Source of the DNA: Algoriphagus alkaliphilus
GTDB taxonomy: Bacteria; Bacteroidota; Bacteroidia; Cytophagales; Cyclobacteriaceae
NCBI RefSeq assembly: GCF_900103735.1
Contig: NZ_FMXE01000034.1
Location: forward strand, 1-54,003
Length of the DNA: 54,003 nucleotides
Direction of reading: 5' to 3'
Below are positions 26,250 through 35,522 of the stretch, piece by piece (position 1 is the stretch's first letter; each line of letters starts with the position of its first letter). A program made the translations under genes and the position numbers. Below the pieces are notes generated by a model. The model saw only the letters and a list, made by a program, of their open reading frames with translations, did not search any database and was not told the origin of the DNA.

Positions 26250-29200
26250 ATGAAGGAACAACTGACAGTCTCATTTAACATCAACTTCTTGAAGGAGAGT
26301 GCCATTAGTTTGGCCAAAATTCATAAAGTCTCCCCAACCTCCAACAAATCGATCCCGATTAAGCCGATTCTGGAAGACTCCAAAGAGATACTTACTGAGA
26401 CCTATCGGACCCTGTCGAAGTATGTGAAATCAGAAAAAGAGATTTCGCCGGCTTCAGAATGGCTGATGGACAACTTTTACATCATTCAGGAACAGATTGT
26501 ACAGATTGCCATTGACTTCCCAAAAGCCTATCAAAAAAACATCCCCATCCTGACCATCGGGGAACACAAGGGGTTCCCAAGGGTATATGAGATCGTGCTC
26601 AATATGCTCACACACACCGATAATGTGTTGAACAATGAAGTCACGGTAGAATATATCCGAAGTTATCAGGAGGAGAAAACGCTTCTGCTGGGAGAACTCT
26701 GGGCGATACCCATTATGATTCGATTGTTTCTTATCCAAATATTGGCAGAGAAAGCCTCCCGGATTTTGGAGCAGAAAAACATCAAAAGTGAAGTTGAGAA
26801 GTTTATAAGAAAAATTGAAAAGGAGGATTTAAAAGAGCCAGGATCCTTCGCGCATGCGATTAGCGGCTGGGCAATAGACCATTCCGAAAAGTTAGGGCTC
26901 CTGTATCTTTTGGAGTTGTTCAATCAGCTTCAATCCATCGGTCTGATGCACGAGGAACAAAAACGCTGGTTCAATTATCACATCAACCAATACGATATCA
27001 CCCTGGAAGACGCCATGCGTTTGGAGGCACAAAAGCAGTCCAGGCTTCAGGTCAATATTCAAAATGCCATTATTTCATTACGGGAAATTACCGAAACAGA
27101 CTGGTCGGATTTTGTGGAGGATTGCTCCGTCATCCACAGGATTCTCAAAGAAGATCCTGCCGGGTACTATTCGGAAATGGATTTTCAGACCCGGGACAGC
27201 TACCGCAGGACTGTGGAAAAAATCAGCAGACATTCGGATCTCGAAGAGTATCAGGTATCCAACCGCGCTTTGGACTTGGCAAAAGCACAGGCTTTGGTCA
27301 GCAATGGAACTGAAAGAACCTTGTTGTTTGATTCCACGCAGATAAAAAACCACATCGGCTATTACCTCGTCGGGGATGGATCACCTGAGCTTAAAAAGAT
27401 TGTCGGGTACTCTGCCCCGCTCAGAGAGCGATTTTACCAGGCCTATGAGTCAGATTTTCGCCTATACCTCTACACCATTTTTCTAGTTGCCCTTTCCTTT
27501 GTGGGAGTCTTGTGGTATTCCACCGGTACGATCAGTTATTCTCCTCTGGTAATCATTTCTGTAATTCTTGTCGCTTTTTTTCCGGCACTCGAACTGTCCA
27601 TCATAGCGGTAAACCGGTTTTTTTCATTTTTTCTTCCCCCTCGGGTTCTTCCCAAGATGGATTACAAGGAGAATATTCCAGACGCTTCCCGCACGCTCGT
27701 CGTTATCCCTACTCTCTTAGCATCACCCGAAGAGGCATTGCTTCAGATTGAAAACATGGAGATCCATGCTTTTGCCAACCCGGACACGGGACTTCAATTT
27801 GCTTTACTTTCCGACTTCAGGGATGCGGACAGCCAGAATTTAGCAGGCGATGGAGCCATCCTCATCACCGCCAAAAATGCAATCGACGCCCTCAATGCGA
27901 AGTATTCCTCCCAGTATGGCAACAAATTTTTTATGCTCCATCGCGAACGTCAGTGGAATAAATCTGAAAACGCATGGATGGGTTGGGAAAGAAAACGGGG
28001 GAAACTCGAAGAATTAAACAACTTAATCTGTGATCCCGGCACTGCGACCTCCTACCGGTTTTTTGCCGGGGAATTCCTAGACACGCTCAATTCCACGCCG
28101 ATACACTATGTCATCACCCTCGATGCCGACACAAAACTGCCGCCAGGATCTGCCACAAAACTAGTCAGCACCATCGCGCATCCGCTCAACAAAGCCCAAT
28201 ATGACGCGGATAAAAAAAGAATTACCAGGGGCTATGCGATCATTCAGCCACGCATTTCATTTTTTCCCGAATCCGCCAAAAAAACCTGGTTTTCAAGAAT
28301 TTTCTCCGGAAATGTGGGAATAGACCCCTATTCCGCAGCCGTCTCCGACATTTATCAGGACCTGATCGGTGAAGCCATTTTTACGGGCAAGGGGATCTAT
28401 GATGTCAAAGCCTTTCACTTGGTTTTAAACAACAAGTTTCCCGAAAACAGAATCCTCTCCCATGACCTCATCGAAAGCACCTATTTGAGAACGGGGCTGG
28501 CCACTGATATTGAATTGTTTGACGACTACCCAAGCACTTACCTGAGTTTCGTCAAACGTAACCACCGCTGGACACGGGGCGATTGGCAGATTGCTTCCTG
28601 GTTATTTCAATTTGTACCGGGGCCAAAGGGGAAAATCCGGAATGAGCTCAGCCTTTTATCGAAATGGAAAATTTTTGATAACCTTCGCCGATCCCTGAAT
28701 TTTTTGTTTCTGACCATTTTCTTTATCGCCGGCCTGTTTTGGCTGCCCGGATCAGGATGGATCTGGACAGCCGCAGCTTTGGGAATTTTGGCATTCCCTA
28801 CTTATGTGAGTTTTTCGAGCGACCTGCTCAACAGACCGGCACGGGTCCGATGGAAGCTCTACATGGAAAAAGTACGGGATAACTTGAGAATAAATACCGT
28901 TCAGGCCATTTCTACCATCATCATCGTCCCACATCAGACCGCCATTCAACTGGATGCAGCTTTCCGGACCTTATACCGCCTGATCTTTTCAAAAAAGTGG
29001 CTACTCGAATGGACCACGGCTTCCCATGCCGAGAAACTCAGCCCAAATTCCCCGGGGGTCTACTTTCGATTAATGCTCATTTCCGTTTTACTGGGGATTT
29101 TTATCCTGTTCACGGCCATTGTCCTTGCTCCTCCCTATTTGTGGATTGTGACTCCGGTCTTCCTGCTCTGGTCCGGCTCTCCGCTTTACATGTGGTACAT

Positions 29201-32200
29201 CAGTCAGCCCTTTAAAAAAAGCCCCGAAATTATCTCGGAAGAGGAGCAGTTGAAGCTCCGCATGTATGCCAGACGCACTTGGTTCTATTTCGAGCGATTT
29301 GTGAATGATGAGCATTTTTGGCTGCCTCCGGACAATTATCAGGAGGACCCCCCACTCCCCGCCGCAGAGCGAACCTCTCCGACCAATATTGGATTGGCAC
29401 TGGTATCCAACCAAGTGGCCTACAATATGGGCTACATCACCCTCGGCACCTTGCTCGAACGACAGCAGAAATCGTTACAGGCAGTTCTTAATCTGGAAAA
29501 ATACGCCGGCCATCTCTTTAATTGGTATGAAACCCGACTGGGAGGAATCCTGAATCCCAAATACATCTCTACCGTCGACTCCGGAAACCTCGCCGCCAGC
29601 TTAATAGTAACCAAAGAAGCCATCATTCAGGTGATGGGATCCCGCGGGATCAACAAAAATTTCATCATCGGACTGCGGGACACTTTGCTGACGATTGAAG
29701 TGATTTTTAACGAATACTCAGGTAAGGAGTCCTTTTCCAAATCATCATTTGATCAAATTCTCCATCACGCAGATTTGATGCTCAGCAAGCTCAGCACTGC
29801 ATCCGCGAAGAATCAAAGTCTCAACCTGGAATTGCTGAAGGCTTTAAAAGAGGATGCCGTCAATCTGAGTGCGGTCGACCTGATGTCACTCGGGAGCAAT
29901 ATGGATGACCGGAACAGGGAAAATCTGCTCTTTTGGATAGAAAGTCCACTCAAGCATGTCGAGCGGGCGATAGAGGAATACAAATGCCTGACCCTGCCGG
30001 ATCAGCTGGACATCAATGCCTTTTCACCCGATGAATTGAATGTCATGCTCAAGGAGAATTACCGGGATCACTCCTGCAATCTCCTACTGGAAAAATGGTT
30101 GAATCAGGCTGATGAAATCGTCGTGCTGGCCGAAAAAATGATCGACGAGATGGATTTCTCTTTTCTCTATCAGAAAAAGAGAGGCCTGTTCAGTATTGGA
30201 TATAATTTGGATTCGGCACAGTTTGACAACAGCACCTATGACCTCCTGGCAAGTGAGGCACGGATTGCCTCCTACGTCGCCATCGCAAAAGGCGATGTGC
30301 CCGTCGAACACTGGTTTAGGCTGAGTAGAAGGCTCACCCGCATCAACCGGGACGAGATGCTGCTTTCATGGGGCGGTACCATGTTTGAGTACTTGATGCC
30401 TTTGCTCTTTTTTAAATCTTATCCCGACACCATGATGACTCACACCTTTCACAATGTGATCAACTGGCAAAAACACTACGGGGATGACCGGGATCTTCCC
30501 TGGGGGTTTTCTGAAAGTGCCTATTACTTTCTCAATATCGACTTACACTACCAATACCGGACTTTTGGTGTGCCGGGGCTTGGTTTGAAGCGAGGTTTGG
30601 CGGATGAATATGTGGTTGCCCCCTATGCAAGCATGCTCGCTCTGATGGTCAAATCGAAAGTTTCGATTCAAAACCTGAATGACATCGAAAAAATCGGAGG
30701 TTTCGGCCTTTTTGGATTCTATGATGCGATCGATTTCACCCATTCCCACCTCACCGAGGATGTGCCCTTCAAACTAGTGAAAACCTATATGGTTCACCAT
30801 CACGGGATGAGTCTGATCGCTTTGGATAATATATTGAATGGCTGCTCCATCACTGAAAACTTCCACGCGGACCGCCGTGTCAAAAGTTGTGAGCTCCTCC
30901 TGCAGGAACGCATCCCGCGTGGGGCACCGATCAAAGAGCCCCATCCGATTGATGCCGAACTCGAACCTGCCATCAAATCATCTGCTAACTATGTAGCAGA
31001 CCACTCCGGAATCAACGAACTCGACGCAAGTCCCCCAAGGCTGCATACGCTCTCCAATGGGAATTTCTCAGCGATGATCACCCATGCAGGCACCGGCTAT
31101 TCCGGCCATAACGGGATTGTGATGAACGCCTGGAAACCGGATTCCACCATTGATCCACTGGGATTGTTCTTTTACATCAAAGACACCGAAAGTGGAAAGT
31201 TCTGGTCGGCCATGCATCAGCCGGTCAGGAGTAAGCCCGACAGATATGACACCTGGTTTCACAACGGAAAAGTGGTCTGCTCCCGGGTGGACGACTGGAT
31301 CGAGACCACCACGGAAATCTGCGTTTCTCCCGATCATCAAATCGAACTCCGTAAACTTACTCTGACCAACTATGCCGACCGAAAGCGCACGCTGGAGGTA
31401 TCGAGCTATGCGGAAGTCGTCTTGAACAGGCTGGTGGATCACAATGCCCACCCTGCATTTTCCAAACTCTTTATCGAGACCGAATACCTCAATACCCACC
31501 ATTCCATCATTGCCAAGCGCAGGCCTCGCAGTGAAAATGAAAAACCCATCTGGCTGGTTCACACCTTTGCCGGCAACAATCAGGACAATCTGAATAGCCC
31601 ACTTTATTTTGAAACCGAGAGGTCAAATTTCATCGGCAAAGGCAGATCGCTGAGCAATCCCGAAGCCATGGATGATGGAAACATATTCAAGGGATTCCAG
31701 GGGAATGTATCGGATCCGATTGTCAGCTTCAGAAAACAAATCTCGCTCAACCCCGGAGAGAAAATCCAGGTCACTTTTGGGCTGGGCTTTGCCGATTCGA
31801 GAGAGGCCGCCATCCAACTGGCAGACCTGTACGACAGCCAACTTGCCGTAAACAGGGCTTTTGACCTTGCCTCCATTTACGGTTTGGTGGAGCTTAACCA
31901 CCTCGCCATCAAAACCCGGCAGGCGCATTATTTCCAAAAACTCGCCTCCTACCTGTACTATGCGGATCCTTCCTATCGGGCAGATAAAAAGTACCTCCTG
32001 ATCAACCATAAAAAGCAGCAAGACCTCTGGGCCTATGGCATTTCGGGAGATTTCCCGCTGGTCATCTTCCGGATCAATGAAGCCAGCCAACTCAAGCAGC
32101 TGAAGATTTTAATCAAAGCCCATACCTTTTGGCGTCTGCGGGGCATTGAATCCGAATTGCTCATCATCAACGAACATGCACCCGGATATATCGACGAAAT

Positions 32201-34952
32201 TCAGGAAGCCATTCAGGTGGCGATTGAGTCCTCCCTCGAGCGGGACATCATGAACCGAAGAGGCGGGATCTTCCTCTGTAGATCTGATAAAATCCAACGA
32301 GATGATCTGACCCTCCTGCTGACGGTAGCTCACGCTATTTTCGACAAGCAGCTGCCCGATTTATCTAGAATCATCCCGCCCGCGGAGACTAGCTCCTGGA
32401 ACAAAGGGGATGAACCGGCCAACTACCTGCCCCTGAAAGATCCCGCCTACGATATCGATGAATTGTATGAACAGAGTCAGTCGGGACTGCAATTCTTCAA
32501 TGGCTATGGCGGATTCTCGGCAGATGGACGGGAGTATCATATATTGATCAAAAGAGATGTGGAAACCGGCTACCCGGTATTTCCGCCTGCACCCTGGATC
32601 AATGTGATTGCCAATGCCAAATTCGGATTTACAGTCTCAGAGCGGGGTGCCGGCTACACCTGGAGTGAAAACAGCCGTGAAAACAAGCTCAGCTCCTGGT
32701 CAAATGATCCGATCCAGGACACCCACTCCGAGGCTTTTTACATCCGGGATGAAGTCAAACGAAAATACTGGTCCCCTACCCCCGGGCCGGTAAACAGCTC
32801 GGGATTTTACCGGGTGATTCACGGCTTTGGCTTTACCCGCTTTGAGCATTTCTCAAATGGCCTGGACCAATCGCTGATTCAGTTTGTCCCCCAACATGAG
32901 CCGGTAAAAATCTCCAAGCTCATCCTGAAAAATCAGAGTGGCGAAACCCAAAGGCTCTCTGTATTCCGATATTTGGAGCGGGTCTTGGGCGTAGAGCGGA
33001 GGAGTGCCTCCCGGTTTGTCAATCAGGAAATCTCAGCGGATGGAAGTACCCTCTATGCCAAAAACAATTACAACAATGAGTTTGCCGGGCGTACCGTCTT
33101 CTCGGCTGTCATCAACCCGATGGACACTGCGCAATTCCGCCACAGCACGGATCGAAAGCGCTTTATAGGGCGAAATCGCTCCCTGAGCAAGCCCCTCGTG
33201 GTCGCCACCGATCGACTGCTGGACAACCGCGTCAGCCTGGGCGGAGACCCCTGTTCGGTGATCCAGACCAGTTTTGATCTGGCACCGGGTCAGAGTGTAT
33301 CCCTTCTCTTTTTGGAAGGCGAATGTGCCAACAGAAATGAAGCCGATGCACTGATCCAGCGCTTTTCGGACAGCGTCCATACCGATGCCGAACTGGAGTC
33401 CATTCAGGAGTTTTGGAGAAAAACGCTGACAAAAGTCGTGATCACCACGCCCGATCGATCCCTGGACATCATGGTAAACGGCTGGCTGATGTACCAAAAT
33501 TTATCCAGCCGAATGTGGGCCCGCACGGCCTTTTATCAGGCCGGGGGTGCCTTTGGATTCCGGGATCAGTTGCAGGATTCCACTGCTGCCCTCTATGTGG
33601 ATCCGAAGCTTTGCCGAAATCAGATTTTGATCCATGCCGAAAAGCAATTCAAGGAAGGCGATGTCCTGCATTGGTGGCACATGCCAACCGGGCGAGGCAT
33701 CCGTTCCAAAATCACCGACGACCGGCTCTGGCTTCCCTATGTGGTGGAATTTTACTGCCAATCTACCGGGGACGAGTCCATACTGACTGAATATGCGCCT
33801 TACATTTCCTCGCGGAAACTCGAAGCATTTGAGCACGAAGCCTACCTGCACCCGCATAGCCTGGATGAAAAGGGGACGATCTACCAGCACTGCTGCAAGG
33901 CAATCGATATCTCCCTCAAATTCGGCATCCATGGACTGCCGCTGATCGGCGGAGGAGACTGGAACGACGGCATGAACCGCGTGGGAGAAAACGGAAAAGG
34001 GGAAAGTGTCTGGCTGGGCTTTTTCATCTACCATGTGCTGACCCGCTTTGAAAAAATCTGCCGAAAAATGAATGACCCGACACGCGCGGAGCATTACCTC
34101 GCTGTAGCGAAAAAACTGAATGAGGTGCTGAATACGGAGGGCTGGGATGGAAAATGGTACCTGCGGGCATTCTACGACGACGGCACTCCGCTCGGCTCTT
34201 CCCAAAATGAAGAATGCAGGATCGATGCAATCTCTCAGGCTTGGTCCATTTTCTCGGGTGTCGCTTCCGAGGAGCGAAGCAGGCAGGTCTTGGCCGCACT
34301 CGAAGAACACCTGGTGTCGGAAAAGGACAGAATCATCCGGCTGCTTGCCCCGCCTTTTGACAAAACACCCAAGGATCCGGGCTACATCAAGGGCTATATC
34401 CCCGGTGTGCGGGAAAATGGCGGGCAATACACCCATGCCGCGCTTTGGACGGTAAAGGCCTTTGCAGAGACGGGAATGGGAGAAAAAGCCCTGCACTACC
34501 TTCACATGATCAACCCCATCAACCATGCGCTCGACCGGCAGTCGGCCAACACCTACAAGGTGGAGCCCTTTGTCGTGGTCGCGGATATCTATGGAGAAAA
34601 AGCCCTCACGGGACAGGGAGGCTGGTCCTGGTACACCGGTTCGGCCGGATGGATGTATCGGGTGGCCCTGGAGTCTGTGCTCGGCTTGCGATTGAATGGG
34701 GACTCCATTCTGCTGAAGCCCGCGATTTCGGCAAGCTGGAAGGGATTCAGCATCGACCTGAGGCTGGAGGATGAGGAGACGAGCTATCACATTCAAGTCG
34801 ACAATCCCGAGGGACTGCAAACCGGCTTGCTGGAAGGCAGCATCGATGGGGAAGCAGTGCATTTCGAAGAAGCTGCCGCCATGCTCCCCCTCAAGCGGGA
34901 CAGGCAGCACCATGAGATTTTACTGAGAATCAGAGGAGCTGGATCGGCATAA
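26250..34952 (+). CDS. ndvB: Cyclic beta-1,2-glucan synthase-like protein (GT84 + glycoamylase + GH94, NdvB/ChvB type)
   Basis: This 2,900-residue inner-membrane enzyme is the size of rhizobial/Brucella cyclic glucan synthases. Order: a helical N-terminal region; two spans (about 405-455); a GT domain with the donor/metal motif ITLDADTKLPPGS (about 620-635) and RNHRWTRGDWQ (about 769-779); more spans (about 815-850 and 940-975); a glycoamylase-type domain (FYFERFVNDEHFWLPP, then STVDSGNLAASL); and a C-terminal GH94 phosphorylase-like half with TLSNGNFSAMITHAGTGYS, QDSTAAL and GGDWNDGMNRVG (about 2567-2578), which holds the expected catalytic Asp. Known homologues polymerise and cyclise beta-1,2-glucan and trim it by phosphorolysis. 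Flanking genes are not related (no exporter next to it). Symbol by family resemblance. Confidence 0.88.
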   Translation: MKEQLTVSFNINFLKESAISLAKIHKVSPTSNKSIPIKPILEDSKEILTETYRTLSKYVKSEKEISPASEWLMDNFYIIQEQIVQIAIDFPKAYQKNIPILTIGEHKGFPRVYEIVLNMLTHTDNVLNNEVTVEYIRSYQEEKTLLLGELWAIPIMIRLFLIQILAEKASRILEQKNIKSEVEKFIRKIEKEDLKEPGSFAHAISGWAIDHSEKLGLLYLLELFNQLQSIGLMHEEQKRWFNYHINQYDITLEDAMRLEAQKQSRLQVNIQNAIISLREITETDWSDFVEDCSVIHRILKEDPAGYYSEMDFQTRDSYRRTVEKISRHSDLEEYQVSNRALDLAKAQALVSNGTERTLLFDSTQIKNHIGYYLVGDGSPELKKIVGYSAPLRERFYQAYESDFRLYLYTIFLVALSFVGVLWYSTGTISYSPLVIISVILVAFFPALELSIIAVNRFFSFFLPPRVLPKMDYKENIPDASRTLVVIPTLLASPEEALLQIENMEIHAFANPDTGLQFALLSDFRDADSQNLAGDGAILITAKNAIDALNAKYSSQYGNKFFMLHRERQWNKSENAWMGWERKRGKLEELNNLICDPGTATSYRFFAGEFLDTLNSTPIHYVITLDADTKLPPGSATKLVSTIAHPLNKAQYDADKKRITRGYAIIQPRISFFPESAKKTWFSRIFSGNVGIDPYSAAVSDIYQDLIGEAIFTGKGIYDVKAFHLVLNNKFPENRILSHDLIESTYLRTGLATDIELFDDYPSTYLSFVKRNHRWTRGDWQIASWLFQFVPGPKGKIRNELSLLSKWKIFDNLRRSLNFLFLTIFFIAGLFWLPGSGWIWTAAALGILAFPTYVSFSSDLLNRPARVRWKLYMEKVRDNLRINTVQAISTIIIVPHQTAIQLDAAFRTLYRLIFSKKWLLEWTTASHAEKLSPNSPGVYFRLMLISVLLGIFILFTAIVLAPPYLWIVTPVFLLWSGSPLYMWYISQPFKKSPEIISEEEQLKLRMYARRTWFYFERFVNDEHFWLPPDNYQEDPPLPAAERTSPTNIGLALVSNQVAYNMGYITLGTLLERQQKSLQAVLNLEKYAGHLFNWYETRLGGILNPKYISTVDSGNLAASLIVTKEAIIQVMGSRGINKNFIIGLRDTLLTIEVIFNEYSGKESFSKSSFDQILHHADLMLSKLSTASAKNQSLNLELLKALKEDAVNLSAVDLMSLGSNMDDRNRENLLFWIESPLKHVERAIEEYKCLTLPDQLDINAFSPDELNVMLKENYRDHSCNLLLEKWLNQADEIVVLAEKMIDEMDFSFLYQKKRGLFSIGYNLDSAQFDNSTYDLLASEARIASYVAIAKGDVPVEHWFRLSRRLTRINRDEMLLSWGGTMFEYLMPLLFFKSYPDTMMTHTFHNVINWQKHYGDDRDLPWGFSESAYYFLNIDLHYQYRTFGVPGLGLKRGLADEYVVAPYASMLALMVKSKVSIQNLNDIEKIGGFGLFGFYDAIDFTHSHLTEDVPFKLVKTYMVHHHGMSLIALDNILNGCSITENFHADRRVKSCELLLQERIPRGAPIKEPHPIDAELEPAIKSSANYVADHSGINELDASPPRLHTLSNGNFSAMITHAGTGYSGHNGIVMNAWKPDSTIDPLGLFFYIKDTESGKFWSAMHQPVRSKPDRYDTWFHNGKVVCSRVDDWIETTTEICVSPDHQIELRKLTLTNYADRKRTLEVSSYAEVVLNRLVDHNAHPAFSKLFIETEYLNTHHSIIAKRRPRSENEKPIWLVHTFAGNNQDNLNSPLYFETERSNFIGKGRSLSNPEAMDDGNIFKGFQGNVSDPIVSFRKQISLNPGEKIQVTFGLGFADSREAAIQLADLYDSQLAVNRAFDLASIYGLVELNHLAIKTRQAHYFQKLASYLYYADPSYRADKKYLLINHKKQQDLWAYGISGDFPLVIFRINEASQLKQLKILIKAHTFWRLRGIESELLIINEHAPGYIDEIQEAIQVAIESSLERDIMNRRGGIFLCRSDKIQRDDLTLLLTVAHAIFDKQLPDLSRIIPPAETSSWNKGDEPANYLPLKDPAYDIDELYEQSQSGLQFFNGYGGFSADGREYHILIKRDVETGYPVFPPAPWINVIANAKFGFTVSERGAGYTWSENSRENKLSSWSNDPIQDTHSEAFYIRDEVKRKYWSPTPGPVNSSGFYRVIHGFGFTRFEHFSNGLDQSLIQFVPQHEPVKISKLILKNQSGETQRLSVFRYLERVLGVERRSASRFVNQEISADGSTLYAKNNYNNEFAGRTVFSAVINPMDTAQFRHSTDRKRFIGRNRSLSKPLVVATDRLLDNRVSLGGDPCSVIQTSFDLAPGQSVSLLFLEGECANRNEADALIQRFSDSVHTDAELESIQEFWRKTLTKVVITTPDRSLDIMVNGWLMYQNLSSRMWARTAFYQAGGAFGFRDQLQDSTAALYVDPKLCRNQILIHAEKQFKEGDVLHWWHMPTGRGIRSKITDDRLWLPYVVEFYCQSTGDESILTEYAPYISSRKLEAFEHEAYLHPHSLDEKGTIYQHCCKAIDISLKFGIHGLPLIGGGDWNDGMNRVGENGKGESVWLGFFIYHVLTRFEKICRKMNDPTRAEHYLAVAKKLNEVLNTEGWDGKWYLRAFYDDGTPLGSSQNEECRIDAISQAWSIFSGVASEERSRQVLAALEEHLVSEKDRIIRLLAPPFDKTPKDPGYIKGYIPGVRENGGQYTHAALWTVKAFAETGMGEKALHYLHMINPINHALDRQSANTYKVEPFVVVADIYGEKALTGQGGWSWYTGSAGWMYRVALESVLGLRLNGDSILLKPAISASWKGFSIDLRLEDEETSYHIQVDNPEGLQTGLLEGSIDGEAVHFEEAAAMLPLKRDRQHHEILLRIRGAGSA

Positions 34953-35522
34953 AAATTTCGTGGGGAGAAATTTGGAAACTTTGCTTAAAAATTATAACAT
35001 TAGTACAAATTACTCGGCGATTTTCGATCAGGGGTAATCAAGGCGGTAACTCTATTTTTTCGATTCGAAACAAGAGCAAGCCGAAACCTGAACTGATCGA
35101 ACAGCCGAAGCAAGGCAGATTTTTCCCATCGATACTCAGCAAAAAAACTTGAAGACAAGCTTACAGACGTATCAGCCAATCAGCTACCCGAGGATGATTT
35201 CGTGGAGGGATACTTGTTGGCAGGCGAGTCCGAAAAGGAATCTGGAACTAAGGGCCTTCTTGCTAAGTGATAAAAAATATTTCACCATAAAATATGGAGA
35301 TCAGTGAAGCAAATAAGGCAGCTATTAGCCAAAAAATGGGGGTAATGAACGATTTGGTGGTCAGTGTGAAAAGACCCATTAACCAACAATATGAGAATGA
35401 AATTTTTGCTGCATAAAGACATCAGAGAAATAGCCACCGGACAAATGACTATTTCGGCTATTTTAAAACTGTCTTTACCAACACAGAAACTGATTAAAAA
35501 TTAGTAGAACAAGACAAGAATA
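34953..35522. other. Intergenic region with small coding relics before the hsd operon
   Basis: A stop-free stretch ending at 35271 reads KLEDKLTDVSANQLPEDDF and continues to GLLAK-stop without a start codon. A second small frame (35294-35416, 40 codons from ATG: MEISEANKAAISQKMG, ending NEIFAA) follows. Neither matches a family I know. They look like remains of a small gene at the edge of the island. Confidence 0.35.
35428..35463. promoter_or_regulatory. Inverted repeat AAATAGCC/GGCTATTT upstream of hsdM
   Basis: Perfect 8-bp arms (35428-35435, 35456-35463) with a 20-nt spacer lie 60 bp before the hsdM start. It could be an operator site or leader hairpin of the restriction-modification operon. 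Confidence 0.35.

Noticed and set aside
33501..34913. Reverse-strand open frame of 470 codons
   Set aside because: It lies wholly opposite the glucan synthase gene, in a G+C-rich stretch that suppresses stops; the composition is not protein-like and no family motif was seen.
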